From Priestia endophytica DSM 13796 (GTDB taxonomy: Bacteria; Bacillota; Bacilli; Bacillales; Bacillaceae_H): DNA of 64,000 nucleotides. Position numbers and translations under genes: made by a program. How positions within the stretch are numbered: the first letter of the stretch is position 1; every line of letters starts with the position of its first letter. Positions 16,981-24,442 of this stretch are shown here, in pieces. Under the pieces are notes generated by a model. That model saw only the letters and a program-made list of their open reading frames with translations, was not told the DNA's origin and did no database searches. Location of the stretch: the NCBI RefSeq assembly GCF_900115845.1, contig NZ_FOXX01000002.1, forward strand, positions 372,001-436,000. The letters are read 5' to 3'.

Positions 16981-18138
16981 ATGAAATCATCACTCTATAA
17001 ACCAAAGCGACACTGGAAAGATATTGAGTTATGGAAGGATGTAACAGAAGAGCAGTGGAACGACTGGGTATGGCAGTTAACCAGTACGATTCGCACGCTT
17101 GAACAGCTAGAGAAAGTTGTGGATCTAACAGAGGAAGAAAAAGAAGGGGTTCGGATTTCAACGAAAACAATTCCTCTAAATATTACGCCATACTATGCTT
17201 GGCTTATGAATGAAAAAGACCCACGTTGTCCTGTTCGAATGCAGTCTGTTCCGGTTGGAAAGGAAATTTATAAAACACGTTATGATTTAGAAGATCCGCT
17301 TCATGAAGACGAAGATTCTCCTGTTCCAGGACTTACACATCGCTATCCTGATCGCGTTTTATTTCTTGTTACAAATCAGTGTTCTATGTACTGTCGCTAC
17401 TGTACGAGACGACGTTTTTCAGGGCAAATTGGCATGGGTGTTCCTAAAAAACAGCTTGATGCAGCGATTAGCTATATTGCGAATACACCGGCTGTACGGG
17501 ATGTTTTAATTTCAGGTGGTGACGGTCTTTTAATTAATGATAGAATTTTAGAGTATGTTTTAAAAAGTTTACGAGATATTCCACACGTTGAAATTATTCG
17601 GATTGGCACAAGAGCACCTGTTGTATTTCCTCAGCGCATTACAGAAAACTTGTGTACCATTTTAAAAAAGTATCACCCTGTATGGTTGAATACGCATTTC
17701 AACACATCTATTGAAATTACAGAAGAATCAAAAAAAGCATGTGAGATGTTGGCAGATGCAGGAGTTCCTGTTGGCAATCAGGCGGTCATTTTAACAGGAA
17801 TTAACGACAGCGTTGAAATTATGAAAAAGCTTATGCATGACTTAGTGAAGATTCGGGTTCGCCCATATTATATTTATCAATGTGATCTATCAGAAGGAAT
17901 TAGTCATTTTAGAGCACCTATCTCAAAAGGATTAGAAATTATGGAAGGGCTGCGTGGTCACACATCAGGGTATGCCGTACCTACTGAGGATCCAATAATA
18001 TGTATAAAAAAAGAGATTGCTTCTAAGAAGCAATCCCATGTTCTACCAATAGCTCAAAAAGAACAAGAGCCATGTTTTCAAGGTCTGGCTCATTGCTTGT
18101 CACAACTGAAGAAGGTCTTTGTTCAGCATGTTTCATAA
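16981..18138 (+). CDS. kamA: Lysine 2,3-aminomutase KamA, N-terminal part, interrupted
   Basis: AATAAGGAGGCTGATAGT precedes the ATG. Residues 1-335 are KamA: radical-SAM cysteines Cys134, Cys138 and Cys141 in CSMYCRYC, and substrate residue Asp302 in QCDLSEG. Family similarity stops abruptly at HTSGYAVPT (to residue 335). The last 50 residues (from EDPIICIKK) come from an inserted element and resemble nothing. The missing part contains the second substrate Asp and the PLP lysine, so this product should be inactive. The enzyme converts L-lysine to beta-lysine with SAM, a 4Fe-4S cluster and PLP. The rest of the gene resumes at 19798 beyond the element. Confidence 0.95.
   Translation: MKSSLYKPKRHWKDIELWKDVTEEQWNDWVWQLTSTIRTLEQLEKVVDLTEEEKEGVRISTKTIPLNITPYYAWLMNEKDPRCPVRMQSVPVGKEIYKTRYDLEDPLHEDEDSPVPGLTHRYPDRVLFLVTNQCSMYCRYCTRRRFSGQIGMGVPKKQLDAAISYIANTPAVRDVLISGGDGLLINDRILEYVLKSLRDIPHVEIIRIGTRAPVVFPQRITENLCTILKKYHPVWLNTHFNTSIEITEESKKACEMLADAGVPVGNQAVILTGINDSVEIMKKLMHDLVKIRVRPYYIYQCDLSEGISHFRAPISKGLEIMEGLRGHTSGYAVPTEDPIICIKKEIASKKQSHVLPIAQKEQEPCFQGLAHCLSQLKKVFVQHVS
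17976..17984 (+). repeat. Left attachment core of the kamA element
   Basis: CGTACCTAC, spanning the codons for Ala-Val-Pro-Thr of kamA, is repeated exactly at 19797-19805. Flanking bases differ (T after the left copy, C after the right), so recombination anywhere inside the 9 bp gives the same restored sequence. Confidence 0.85.
18004..18035 (-). terminator. Terminator of the recombinase operon
   Basis: GATTGCTTCT and AGAAGCAATC form a perfect 10-bp inverted repeat with one unpaired base between them (18015-18035). On the minus strand it is followed by TCTTTTTTTATAC. The stop codon of the 37-codon ORF lies in the hairpin. Confidence 0.85.
18023..18136 (-). CDS. 37-residue ORF downstream of the recombinase, candidate directionality factor
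   Basis: ATG (start base 18136) follows AAGGGGGGACTCATT, a strong ribosome-binding site at ideal spacing. The frame ends at TAG inside the terminator hairpin. It begins 58 nt after the recombinase stop on the same strand, so both genes share a transcript. The peptide has a polar N-terminal half (KHAEQRPSSVVTSNEPD) and an amphipathic helix-like end (LENMALVLFELLVEHG). I recognise no family. Serine-recombinase elements that excise need a small directionality factor (SprB in SPbeta). This is the only other gene in the element, so that role is the natural hypothesis. Confidence 0.6.
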   Translation of the reverse strand: MKHAEQRPSSVVTSNEPDLENMALVLFELLVEHGIAS

Positions 18139-18194
18139 TGAGTCCCCCCTTATTCACCATATGCAAAGAAGGGTTGGCTCTATTTGTAAAAGAG

Positions 18195-19751
18195 TTACTT
18201 ATAATGAATATTAAGCGTGAACGGATAAAGCTTGCGTTCTTTATTCCGCGTTGATTTTTTTAAAAGATCTTCTGGTATAACTCTCTTATAATAAATCTTA
18301 TGAATGATCCTTTTCATGCTTCTATTTGCTTCCTCACTCATATCGTTTTCTAACACAATTTCTAGTTCATGAATTCCTTCAACAGCTGTTTGCAGTCTTT
18401 CTTTTGTATCGAGTTTTTTCAAATTTGTTAACTCATCTATAATCGCTTCTTTTTGAGTTGTAAACGTATGAAGCGTGTTCAAAAGCTCCTGTCGTTTTGT
18501 TAAAATTTGTTCTTCTGAAAAAAGTCCCTTTATGGCAAGATTTAATAAGTTTTCTTCTTCAATTCGAATACGGCGTATTTCTTTTTCTATCTGCTCAAGA
18601 TGATTGTTATAGTCTTTTTCAGTTCCGCTCCACTCATCAAGCTTTAATGAATATAAGATAGAAATAATCTCGTCTTTATATTGCTTAATATGTTCTACAA
18701 CATCTTCTTCTACATACTTCAACATTACCCCTCTGTTTGGACATTTCTCCCCACTTGGAAGCAAATATTCACATCGTTTTAACATATATTTTGAACCTTT
18801 ATCTTTTCGAATGGTCATTTTTTTGCCGCATACTCCGCAGTATAAAAGATCTTTCAATAGAGTGACGCCTGTTTTATTTGCCGCTTTTTCCCGAGTTGTT
18901 TCGGCATGCTCGGCTCTTTTTTTTCGATCTTCATTTGCTTTTTCCCACTCTTCAGGAGGAATAATAGGATCCCATGCGTTCGGTACTTGAATCGTTTCTA
19001 CGATTTTGTATATAAACTTATCCCTTTCTTTTACCTTTCTGCGGTCATTAAAGACGTTTGTTCCTTTATAAGCAGGATTTCTTATGATTCGTTTAATTGT
19101 TGGAAGCTCAAAGTAGCCTCCTTTTGCTGTTCTATATCCTCGTTCATTTAAAATATTACGAATAGAAAAGCTGCCATAGCCTTTCGCATGAAGCTGAAAA
19201 ATAAGCTTTACAATTTCTGCTTGCTCTTGATGAATTTCAAGCTTTTTAGTATGAGGATTACGAATATATCCAAAAGGTACGCTGCCGCTAACATGAAGAC
19301 CTGACTTTGCCATAATTTTTTTATTTGTTTTCGATCTTTTTCCAATTAGTGCATGTTCCTGTGAAGCAATCACAGATCCGAAGTCATATAGAAGCCGATC
19401 ATTGTGATTATTTGCTAAGTCATAAATCTGATAAGGGGTGATGACTTTTTTATCGTAATCAATACAAACTTGTTTAATTTGTTGAGAAACAAGACCATTA
19501 CGGCTTAAACGGGACAACTCAAAAACTAAAATTCCATCAAACAAGTCAATATCATTAAGAAGGCGGTACAGCTCTGGTCGATTCTCAAGCTCTGAACCAC
19601 CTCCGCTCACAATTTCCTCATAACGTTCATATGTCCACTGCGAAGAGCGACAAAAGTCAATTAAAATGTCTCGATGATTAGAAAGAGTATCAATTCCCTC
19701 TTTTTTATCTCTTGAAATGCGCAAATAAATAGCAACATGACGAATAGTCAT
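18195..19751 (-). CDS. Large serine recombinase of the kamA element
   Basis: 518 residues. The N-terminal resolvase domain (~5-150) has nucleophile Ser13 in AIYLRISRD and the arginines of FELSRLSRN (81, 84). A recombinase domain follows (~160-280), then a zinc ribbon with Cys305, Cys308, Cys327 and Cys337, and a coiled coil (~375-460). This is the plan of SpoIVCA (skin) and SprA (SPbeta). ATG is preceded by AAAGGAG with 13-nt spacing. The start lies ~50 bp inside the right end, as is common when the attachment site abuts the integrase gene. No good sigma-A, E or K promoter was found upstream, so its timing cannot be read from sequence. Confidence 0.95.
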   Translation of the reverse strand: MTIRHVAIYLRISRDKKEGIDTLSNHRDILIDFCRSSQWTYERYEEIVSGGGSELENRPELYRLLNDIDLFDGILVFELSRLSRNGLVSQQIKQVCIDYDKKVITPYQIYDLANNHNDRLLYDFGSVIASQEHALIGKRSKTNKKIMAKSGLHVSGSVPFGYIRNPHTKKLEIHQEQAEIVKLIFQLHAKGYGSFSIRNILNERGYRTAKGGYFELPTIKRIIRNPAYKGTNVFNDRRKVKERDKFIYKIVETIQVPNAWDPIIPPEEWEKANEDRKKRAEHAETTREKAANKTGVTLLKDLLYCGVCGKKMTIRKDKGSKYMLKRCEYLLPSGEKCPNRGVMLKYVEEDVVEHIKQYKDEIISILYSLKLDEWSGTEKDYNNHLEQIEKEIRRIRIEEENLLNLAIKGLFSEEQILTKRQELLNTLHTFTTQKEAIIDELTNLKKLDTKERLQTAVEGIHELEIVLENDMSEEANRSMKRIIHKIYYKRVIPEDLLKKSTRNKERKLYPFTLNIHYK

Positions 19752-19773
19752 CTTTAAGAGGAGGCTCCTTTCT

Positions 19774-20220
19774 ATGATAGGATCAATAAAAATGTTCGTA
19801 CCTACCTTTGTTGTGGATGCTCCAGGAGGAGGCGGAAAGATTTCTGTTCAGCCAAATTATATTATTTCTCAAAGCGCTAAAAAAGTTGTGCTTAGAAACT
19901 TTGAAGGGGTTATTACAACATATCCAGAGCCTGAAAGCTATACAGAAGGAACAGCAGATGCTTATTTTGAAGAAGTTTATCCATATATGAAAGAGAAAAA
20001 GACAACAACAGGCATTTCCAGTTTAATGAATGATGAACAGTTCAATCTTGTGCCACAAGGATTAAAAAGATATAACAGACGCCAAACATACGAAAGTAAT
20101 CCAACGCATGAAACATTGAAAAATAAACGAGAAAAGCGTGATGAATTAAAAGTAAAGAAATACGAAGCAGAGCGCCGTAAAGAGAGTGAACGTGACAAAC
20201 AGGAAGGGAGTAGAGGCTGA
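19774..20220 (+). CDS. kamA: Lysine 2,3-aminomutase KamA, C-terminal part
   Basis: Family sequence resumes at VPTFVVDAPGGGGK. In the rejoined protein the Asp is residue 339 and the Lys 346, equivalent to Asp330 (substrate) and Lys337 (PLP) of the clostridial enzyme; the radical-SAM cysteines show the same +9 numbering offset. The frame from GTA at 19798 to TGA supplies 140 residues. The ATG at 19774 with seven extra residues (MIGSIKM) is element-derived. It has a GAGGAGG upstream and might allow the fragment to be made alone, but it would lack the radical-SAM core. It ends in a Lys/Glu-rich tail and overlaps yokU by one base. Confidence 0.93.
   Translation: MIGSIKMFVPTFVVDAPGGGGKISVQPNYIISQSAKKVVLRNFEGVITTYPEPESYTEGTADAYFEEVYPYMKEKKTTTGISSLMNDEQFNLVPQGLKRYNRRQTYESNPTHETLKNKREKRDELKVKKYEAERRKESERDKQEGSRG
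19797..19805 (+). repeat. Right attachment core of the kamA element
   Basis: Second copy of CGTACCTAC, in the same codon phase as the left copy. The sequence inside the element at this end (AGGATCAATAAAAATGT) and that just inside the left end (AGGATCCAATAATATGT) are themselves similar in direct orientation, so they may form arms of the excised-circle attachment site. Confidence 0.85.
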
Positions 20221-20492
20221 TGAACTGTTTATGGTGTGAAGCAGAAGGAGCAAAAATCGAAAAAAATACAGTGTATTGGGAACTTCCTGATGGCACGAGA
20301 AGTATTGAAATTACAGAGACTCCTTGTGTGAAATGCGAAAACTGTTTAATGGAGTATCAAGAAGAAGATGTTATTGCAAATATTGAAGATCAACTTTTAC
20401 TGATTGATACGAACAAAATTGAAGACTCTATTTCATTTCATCACTTAATGAAACAGCCTCGCTTACTCAAGCGCAACTACTTTAACTTTTAG
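20220..20492 (+). CDS. yokU: YokU-like YgiT-type zinc-finger protein
   Basis: 90 residues. An N-terminal CxxC (NCLWCEAEG) and a second CxxC (CVKCENC) form a YgiT-type zinc ribbon. The remainder (DGTRSIEITETP, LMKQPRLLKRNYF) matches YokU, which follows kamA in B. subtilis. ATG overlaps the kamA stop (TGATG), so translation is coupled to the KamA C-terminal part. Function is unknown. The conserved pairing suggests a role linked to KamA. Confidence 0.85.
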   Translation: MNCLWCEAEGAKIEKNTVYWELPDGTRSIEITETPCVKCENCLMEYQEEDVIANIEDQLLLIDTNKIEDSISFHHLMKQPRLLKRNYFNF

Positions 20493-20500
20493 GGAGAAGA

Positions 20501-20530
20501 GAAAGCCTTTCATATTGAAAGGCTTTCTTT
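20501..20530. terminator. Bidirectional terminator between yokU and dat
   Basis: GAAAGCCTTTCA / TGAAAGGCTTTC around TAT, with T-run and A-run flanks. Confidence 0.88.
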
Positions 20531-21367
20531 CTATACTTCTTGTTTATAAAAACTCTGATAAGCAGAATAAAGCCTTTCTGTTACAGGGCGCTCTTTCGGA
20601 AGTGTTTGATCTTCAATAGAATAAATAGGCATAATTTCAATGGATGTGCTTGTAATAAATGCTTCATCACAGTTTTTGAAAAATGTTGTATTAATGGCTT
20701 GCTCTCGAACTGGAATATCATATTCGCGTGCGCAGTCTAGCACGGCTTTTCTTGTAATGCCGTGTAAAATATACCTTGTTGCAGGAGGAGTATAAAGAGT
20801 GCCGTCTTTTACTATAAAGACATTGCAGCTTGTACCTTCACGCACGAAATCTTCATGTACAAAAATCGCTTCATCATATCCTTTTTCAATTGCTTCTTGT
20901 TTTGAAAGCACATTCGGAAGCAAATTCAGTGATTTAATAAAGCAGTTGGCCCACCGTTCGTCCTGCTTTAGCATGACAGAAATACCTTTGTTGCGAGCTT
21001 CATCTGTAAAAATAGTAGCTTCCTTTACAGTCATAGAAAATACAGCTTTAACGTTTGGAAACGAATGGTTACGAGGAGCAATTCCCCGTGTGATTTGGAA
21101 ATAGACCGCTGCTTCCTTCAAGGAAGAACGTTTAATTCCTTCATAAATAATTCCTGTTATCTCATCTCTTCGATACGGAAGGGTCAGCTTAATTTCAGCT
21201 GCGCTTTTTTCTAAGCGATCAAGATGCTCAGCTAAAAAAAGCGGAGTCCCGTCATATACTCGAACATACTCGTATACTCCATCTCCGAATTGATGTCCTC
21301 GTTCATCAATAGGAAGAGCCGGAGAGTCTACGTCTATAAACTTGTTTTGATAGTAAGCAATTTCCAT
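20531..21367 (-). CDS. dat: D-amino-acid transaminase
   Basis: 278 residues. Class IV PLP fold with Lys145 in NCFIKSLNLLPN, the same number and context as the PLP lysine of characterised Bacillus D-alanine aminotransferases. RGHQFGDGVYEYVRVYDG and ITSTSIEIMPI are also typical. It interconverts D-alanine and D-glutamate with their 2-oxoacids and supplies D-glutamate for the cell wall. It is monocistronic with its own terminator and is not part of the yod synteny of B. subtilis, so it appears inserted between yokU and yozE. Confidence 0.92.
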   Translation of the reverse strand: MEIAYYQNKFIDVDSPALPIDERGHQFGDGVYEYVRVYDGTPLFLAEHLDRLEKSAAEIKLTLPYRRDEITGIIYEGIKRSSLKEAAVYFQITRGIAPRNHSFPNVKAVFSMTVKEATIFTDEARNKGISVMLKQDERWANCFIKSLNLLPNVLSKQEAIEKGYDEAIFVHEDFVREGTSCNVFIVKDGTLYTPPATRYILHGITRKAVLDCAREYDIPVREQAINTTFFKNCDEAFITSTSIEIMPIYSIEDQTLPKERPVTERLYSAYQSFYKQEV

Positions 21368-21448
21368 GTTTTATTCTCCTTACGTTTTGAGATAATCCTT
21401 TAAAAGAACAATTCTCTCATATAGAGAAAAAACCTTCTTTTTCATAGA

Positions 21449-21483
21449 AAAAAGCTTCTTCCAATTTGGAAGAAGCTTTTTTT
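21449..21483. terminator. Terminator of the acyltransferase gene
   Basis: AAAGCTTCTTCCA / TGGAAGAAGCTTT, a 13-bp perfect stem with T-run on both strands. Confidence 0.88.
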
Positions 21484-22513
21484 ATTTAGAAGACGCCGTA
21501 ACGTTTTTTGGTCGAAACAAGCGTTTCATTCCTTTTATTTTACTAAGCACAATATCAACAAGTTTGCTTCCAGTTAATAGCGTAATGGCAATGGACAGAA
21601 GCGTTAGGAATGCAAAATCACTGACCGTTTGCATCGTCTGAGCGTAATCTGTTGTGAAAAACCATTTTAGGAAGAAACCGTGTAGTAAATAAACGTAAAG
21701 GGAGCGCTGCCCAATTCCTGTGAAAATGGAGCGTTTGCTTGGAATAAGGGCCATGAATGCAAATGATACAATGAAGGCAATAACGTAGTGAGCAATTCGA
21801 ATGTAGAAATCTGAAAAGCTATCATACATTTTTGTACCATAAAGCATTTCCGTATATTGCGTATCGTTTAAGAAATAATACGATCCAATAAGCGTACAAA
21901 GTAAAATAACGACTGATAATACCCGTCCAACAGGAGTTACAAGCAAACCAAAGGGATTTTCTCGTTGTGATAAATAATAACCAAGAAGGAAAAATGGGAA
22001 GAAAACAAGCATACGGCTAATGCTTAAGAAGTCTTCAATTCCATCATAAAAGTTAAAGAGCCCAACGAGTAAACCGAGTAAAATCGAAACGGTCATTCCA
22101 ATCGATGGTTTGAGCTTTGCAAAGTAAGGAAGCATAAGTTTCCAGAATACTAAGCTCAGTAAAAACCACATTGCCCATCTAGGAACAAGATAGTAGTCTA
22201 CACTATACGTATCAACTCCATAGATGAAATTATAGAAAAAAGTATATACCGTTTGAAATATTAAATACGGTAGAAGGACTTTTGTAAAAGTTTTTTTATA
22301 GTATCCTTTTTTATGAAAATTCTTTGAAAAATATCCGGCAAGTAAAATAAATACCGGCATATGAAAGATAAAAATAAAGTGATAGACAGACAGCAGTTCG
22401 CTCGTTTCCGTTCGGTAAGGAGATATCGTATGACCAAACACAACGAGGAAAATAAGCACAAACTTGGCGTTATCAAAATACGCTGTTCGTTTATTTGTTT
22501 GACCTGTACTCAT
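21482..22513 (-). CDS. Acyltransferase-3 family membrane O-acyltransferase
   Basis: 343 residues from ATG (start base 22513), preceded by GTTGGAGGTACCT. About ten membrane spans. The N-terminal RTAYFDNAKFVLIFLVVFGH carries the active-site-type His of the OafA/YrhL-related acyltransferase-3 family, and HMPVFILLAGYF follows. These enzymes move acetyl or succinyl groups onto surface polysaccharides. The substrate here is unknown and no polysaccharide genes are adjacent. It ends with a basic tail. Confidence 0.82.
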   Translation of the reverse strand: MSTGQTNKRTAYFDNAKFVLIFLVVFGHTISPYRTETSELLSVYHFIFIFHMPVFILLAGYFSKNFHKKGYYKKTFTKVLLPYLIFQTVYTFFYNFIYGVDTYSVDYYLVPRWAMWFLLSLVFWKLMLPYFAKLKPSIGMTVSILLGLLVGLFNFYDGIEDFLSISRMLVFFPFFLLGYYLSQRENPFGLLVTPVGRVLSVVILLCTLIGSYYFLNDTQYTEMLYGTKMYDSFSDFYIRIAHYVIAFIVSFAFMALIPSKRSIFTGIGQRSLYVYLLHGFFLKWFFTTDYAQTMQTVSDFAFLTLLSIAITLLTGSKLVDIVLSKIKGMKRLFRPKNVTASSK

Positions 22514-22877
22514 AGGTACCTCCAACGTTTGATAAAATTAGTTAACTTTCATTTAAGAAATAGTGTATTCTTATCTTATCGCGTAAGTGTGAATATTTGT
22601 CCGCTGTTAACGTTTCTTCAATGATTTGTAATCCTTCTTTAACAAACATTAATTTTATGTTACGATTTCACATAGTTTCCCACACTTTGCAGTGGGAGCA
22701 GACAGAAGGGTAGGCTATATCCTTATCCATCAATTTACCCAACTTTCTGAAATACAAACAGCAATCTTAAAAATAAAAGAGTGTGATTATAAGCTTAAAA
22801 GTTAAAGCATTACTACTGTGAGAATTTACTCCCTTCCTGCTTCACAATAGAAATTATCGTAAAAAAGGAGAGTCACA
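22514..22877. other. Intergenic region before yozE
   Basis: 364 bp without a plausible gene. A short stem TCCCAC / GTGGGA lies around 22678-22698. No promoter stands out clearly, and no riboswitch fold was recognised. Confidence 0.4.
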
Positions 22878-23093
22878 ATGAAATCTTTTTACCACTACAT
22901 GATGAAGCACCGTCACAATAAATCTTCTGATCCGCTTGGTAAGCTTGCGCGTCACATGTATGAAGACCATAGTTTTCCTAATGATTCAACAGATTATAAC
23001 GAAATTAGCTCTTATTTAGAACTTAACGGGGACTATTTTGATGGGATGTCAACGTTTGATCTAGCATGGGAACTTTACGAAGAAGAGCGTTAA
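22878..23093 (+). CDS. yozE: YozE, UPF0346 SAM-like protein
   Basis: 71 residues. MKSFYHYMMKHRHNK, YEDHSFPNDSTDY and EISSYLELNGDYFDGM match the YozE/UPF0346 family along the whole length. AAAAAAGGAGAGTCACA precedes the ATG. The family is a small all-helical (sterile-alpha-motif-like) protein of unknown role. Followed by a strong terminator. Confidence 0.93.
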   Translation: MKSFYHYMMKHRHNKSSDPLGKLARHMYEDHSFPNDSTDYNEISSYLELNGDYFDGMSTFDLAWELYEEER

Positions 23094-23124
23094 AAGCCGA
23101 GGGAAAACTCCCTCGGCTTTTTCT
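23093..23124 (+). terminator. Terminator of yozE
   Basis: AAAAGCCGAGGGA / TCCCTCGGCTTTT stem with AAAC loop and T-tail. Confidence 0.9.
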
Positions 23125-23247
23125 ATGTAAAAGTTTTTTGGGTTAAATGCATCTTTCTTTCATCTTCCTATTGCGCTTTTTCTCTTTTTGCATATACTAT
23201 CTTAACTTTTCGTAATTGTTGCTGAGGTGTTAAGGAGGTGCAAGAAG

Positions 23248-23916
23248 ATGGCTAATGGAAAAGAACCGAAATTTAGCATTGGAGATACTGTTGTCATTAC
23301 CATCTATGGAACAGTTGGCACCATTACCGACATCAAATTGATGGACGGAATGCATGTATATGAGGTTAATCATAGCGAAGGCTTGTTTCTAGAAGATGCG
23401 ATTGAATCCCTTGAAGAGTATGATGGACAAATCATTATTCAAGAAAGAATCGACCTAGAGTACAAATATTTTTTTGGTGATGTTGTGCAAGTCCATAATT
23501 ATGGCGAAGATTTGTTTAAAATTATTGGGATTCGCACTGAAATTTGGCGCTATCAAGAAGACAGCTGGGAAGATATTATTTACGAACTATCTCGTGTAAA
23601 AGACGGAGAGTGGCTTGAAGCAGGAGAAGAAGAACTTCATCTTGTTGCTCCGTATGAGTATGCAGAACGTTACATTCAAAATGTTGGTATTCTTTATTCT
23701 GGAAAAGAAATTAATAAGACGGAGTTGTTACCAGCGATGAAAAAGCCGAATGAAGTAGGAGAAAACAAGGAGCGTCTTATGGCAGAACGTTTAAAAATTA
23801 TCGATGGTCTATTAGATGTCTATAATGATTATTCCTTTTTATATGAGTGGTTCAAAGATGAAGAGTATAAAGAAGTGATGGATTTAGTATTGAAACATTT
23901 ACGTAAAATTTCATAA
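23248..23916 (+). CDS. yodN: YodN-like protein
   Basis: 222 residues from ATG (23248), with TTAAGGAGGTGCAAGAAG upstream; an earlier in-frame TTG has no site. The N-terminal half consists of SH3/KOW-like strands (FSIGDTVVITIYGTVGTITDI, then KYFFGDVVQVHNYGEDLFKI), suggesting two small beta-barrel modules. The C-terminal half is helical and acidic. Size and position between yozE and yozD match B. subtilis yodN. No molecular function is known. Confidence 0.72.
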   Translation: MANGKEPKFSIGDTVVITIYGTVGTITDIKLMDGMHVYEVNHSEGLFLEDAIESLEEYDGQIIIQERIDLEYKYFFGDVVQVHNYGEDLFKIIGIRTEIWRYQEDSWEDIIYELSRVKDGEWLEAGEEELHLVAPYEYAERYIQNVGILYSGKEINKTELLPAMKKPNEVGENKERLMAERLKIIDGLLDVYNDYSFLYEWFKDEEYKEVMDLVLKHLRKIS

Positions 23917-24081
23917 GAAGTTAGTGAAAAACTGTAGGATGATCCAGAGCGTGACAGGTAGCGCTCCGACATAAAGTAAAATATGAAGACCCTTTTCCAA
24001 GCACTCATCAATTCTTTCTTCCAACGAAGAAGTTGTATGGCTTTTTGCTTGGATTTCTTTTTGTGCACAAGAATTTTTCAT
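23911..24081 (-). CDS. Small membrane protein of unknown function
   Basis: 56 residues. ATG (start base 24081) is preceded by AAAAAGGAGCGTGTTTATC. A polar head (SCAQKEIQAKSHTTSSLEER) is followed by LHILLYVGALPVTLWIILQFF, one convincing membrane helix. It overlaps the end of the convergent yodN gene by 6 nt. The good ribosome-binding site and sensible protein layout support it. No family recognised. Confidence 0.55.
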   Translation of the reverse strand: MKNSCAQKEIQAKSHTTSSLEERIDECLEKGLHILLYVGALPVTLWIILQFFTNFL

Positions 24082-24226
24082 GATAAACACGCTCCTTTTT
24101 ACTAGTTACTCTACTTTATGGATAAACTAGAGTTAGTAGAACTAAAAAAGAAAAAAAGAGTTCTGTTCATGCTTTTTGTACATACATAGCTTCTATATCT
24201 CATACGTTTTACAAAGGAGGGATTCT

Positions 24227-24400
24227 GTGAAAGAAATCGAAGTTGTGATTGACACGGAAGAAATGGCTGATTTTTTCTATGAGGAGTTAATACGCCGAGG
24301 GTTTGTCCCTTCATCCCAAGAGCTAGAAGAGCTTGCGGACATTATGTTTGACTATCTTATTGTGAAAAGCATCATTGATGAAGAAGAGGAAGAAGAATAG
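24227..24400 (+). CDS. yozD: YozD-like small acidic protein
   Basis: 57 residues from GTG, preceded by ACAAAGGAGGGATTCT; the upstream in-frame ATG has no site. KEIEVVIDTEEMADFFYEEL followed by a run of acidic residues (DEEEEEE) matches the YozD family, which lies near yodN and yodM in B. subtilis. Function unknown. Confidence 0.78.
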   Translation: MKEIEVVIDTEEMADFFYEELIRRGFVPSSQELEELADIMFDYLIVKSIIDEEEEEE

Positions 24401-24410
24401 AAAAAGAAAG

Positions 24411-24442
24411 AGAGCGCAGAGCTTTGTTCTGTGCTCTTTTTT
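24411..24442 (+). terminator. Terminator of yozD
   Basis: AGAGCGCAGA / TCTGTGCTCT with one G-U pair and a T-tail. It may also serve the converging DUF2515 gene. Confidence 0.8.

Larger units (their letters stand above)
17976..19796. mobile_element. 1,821-bp site-specific recombinase element splitting kamA
   Basis: The unit lies between two direct copies of CGTACCTAC and includes one of them. It carries only a large serine recombinase gene, a downstream 37-codon ORF and a terminator, all on the minus strand, opposite to kamA. It has no structural, replication, transposase or resistance genes. Removal joins codon GCC (Ala332) to GTA-CCT-ACC-TTT and yields an uninterrupted 472-residue KamA in the correct frame, close to the 471 residues of B. 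subtilis KamA. This matches sporulation intervening elements such as skin (sigK) and SPbeta (spsM), but far smaller. Excision in the mother cell is inferred, not shown. Confidence 0.9.

Noticed and set aside
18023-18138. The 50-residue tail added to KamA by the element as a functional domain
   Set aside because: It is antisense to the 37-codon ORF, lacks any recognisable pattern and ends by chance at the first stop.
19766-19773. CATAGAAA on the minus strand as a sigma-E/sigma-K -10 box for the recombinase
   Set aside because: Transcription from it would start inside the recombinase ribosome-binding site, so the mRNA would lack that site. The match is also imperfect.
17976-19805. The recombinase as part of a prophage or transposon
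   Set aside because: No phage, replication or transposase genes lie between the repeats, and no terminal inverted repeats are present.
19774-20220. The 148-codon ORF as an independent gene
   Set aside because: From residue 9 on it is the KamA C-terminus in the same phase as the 5' part. Only the first codons come from the element.
22514-22877. A T-box or other riboswitch before yozE
   Set aside because: No specifier-loop or antiterminator signature (such as TGGNACCGCG) was found.
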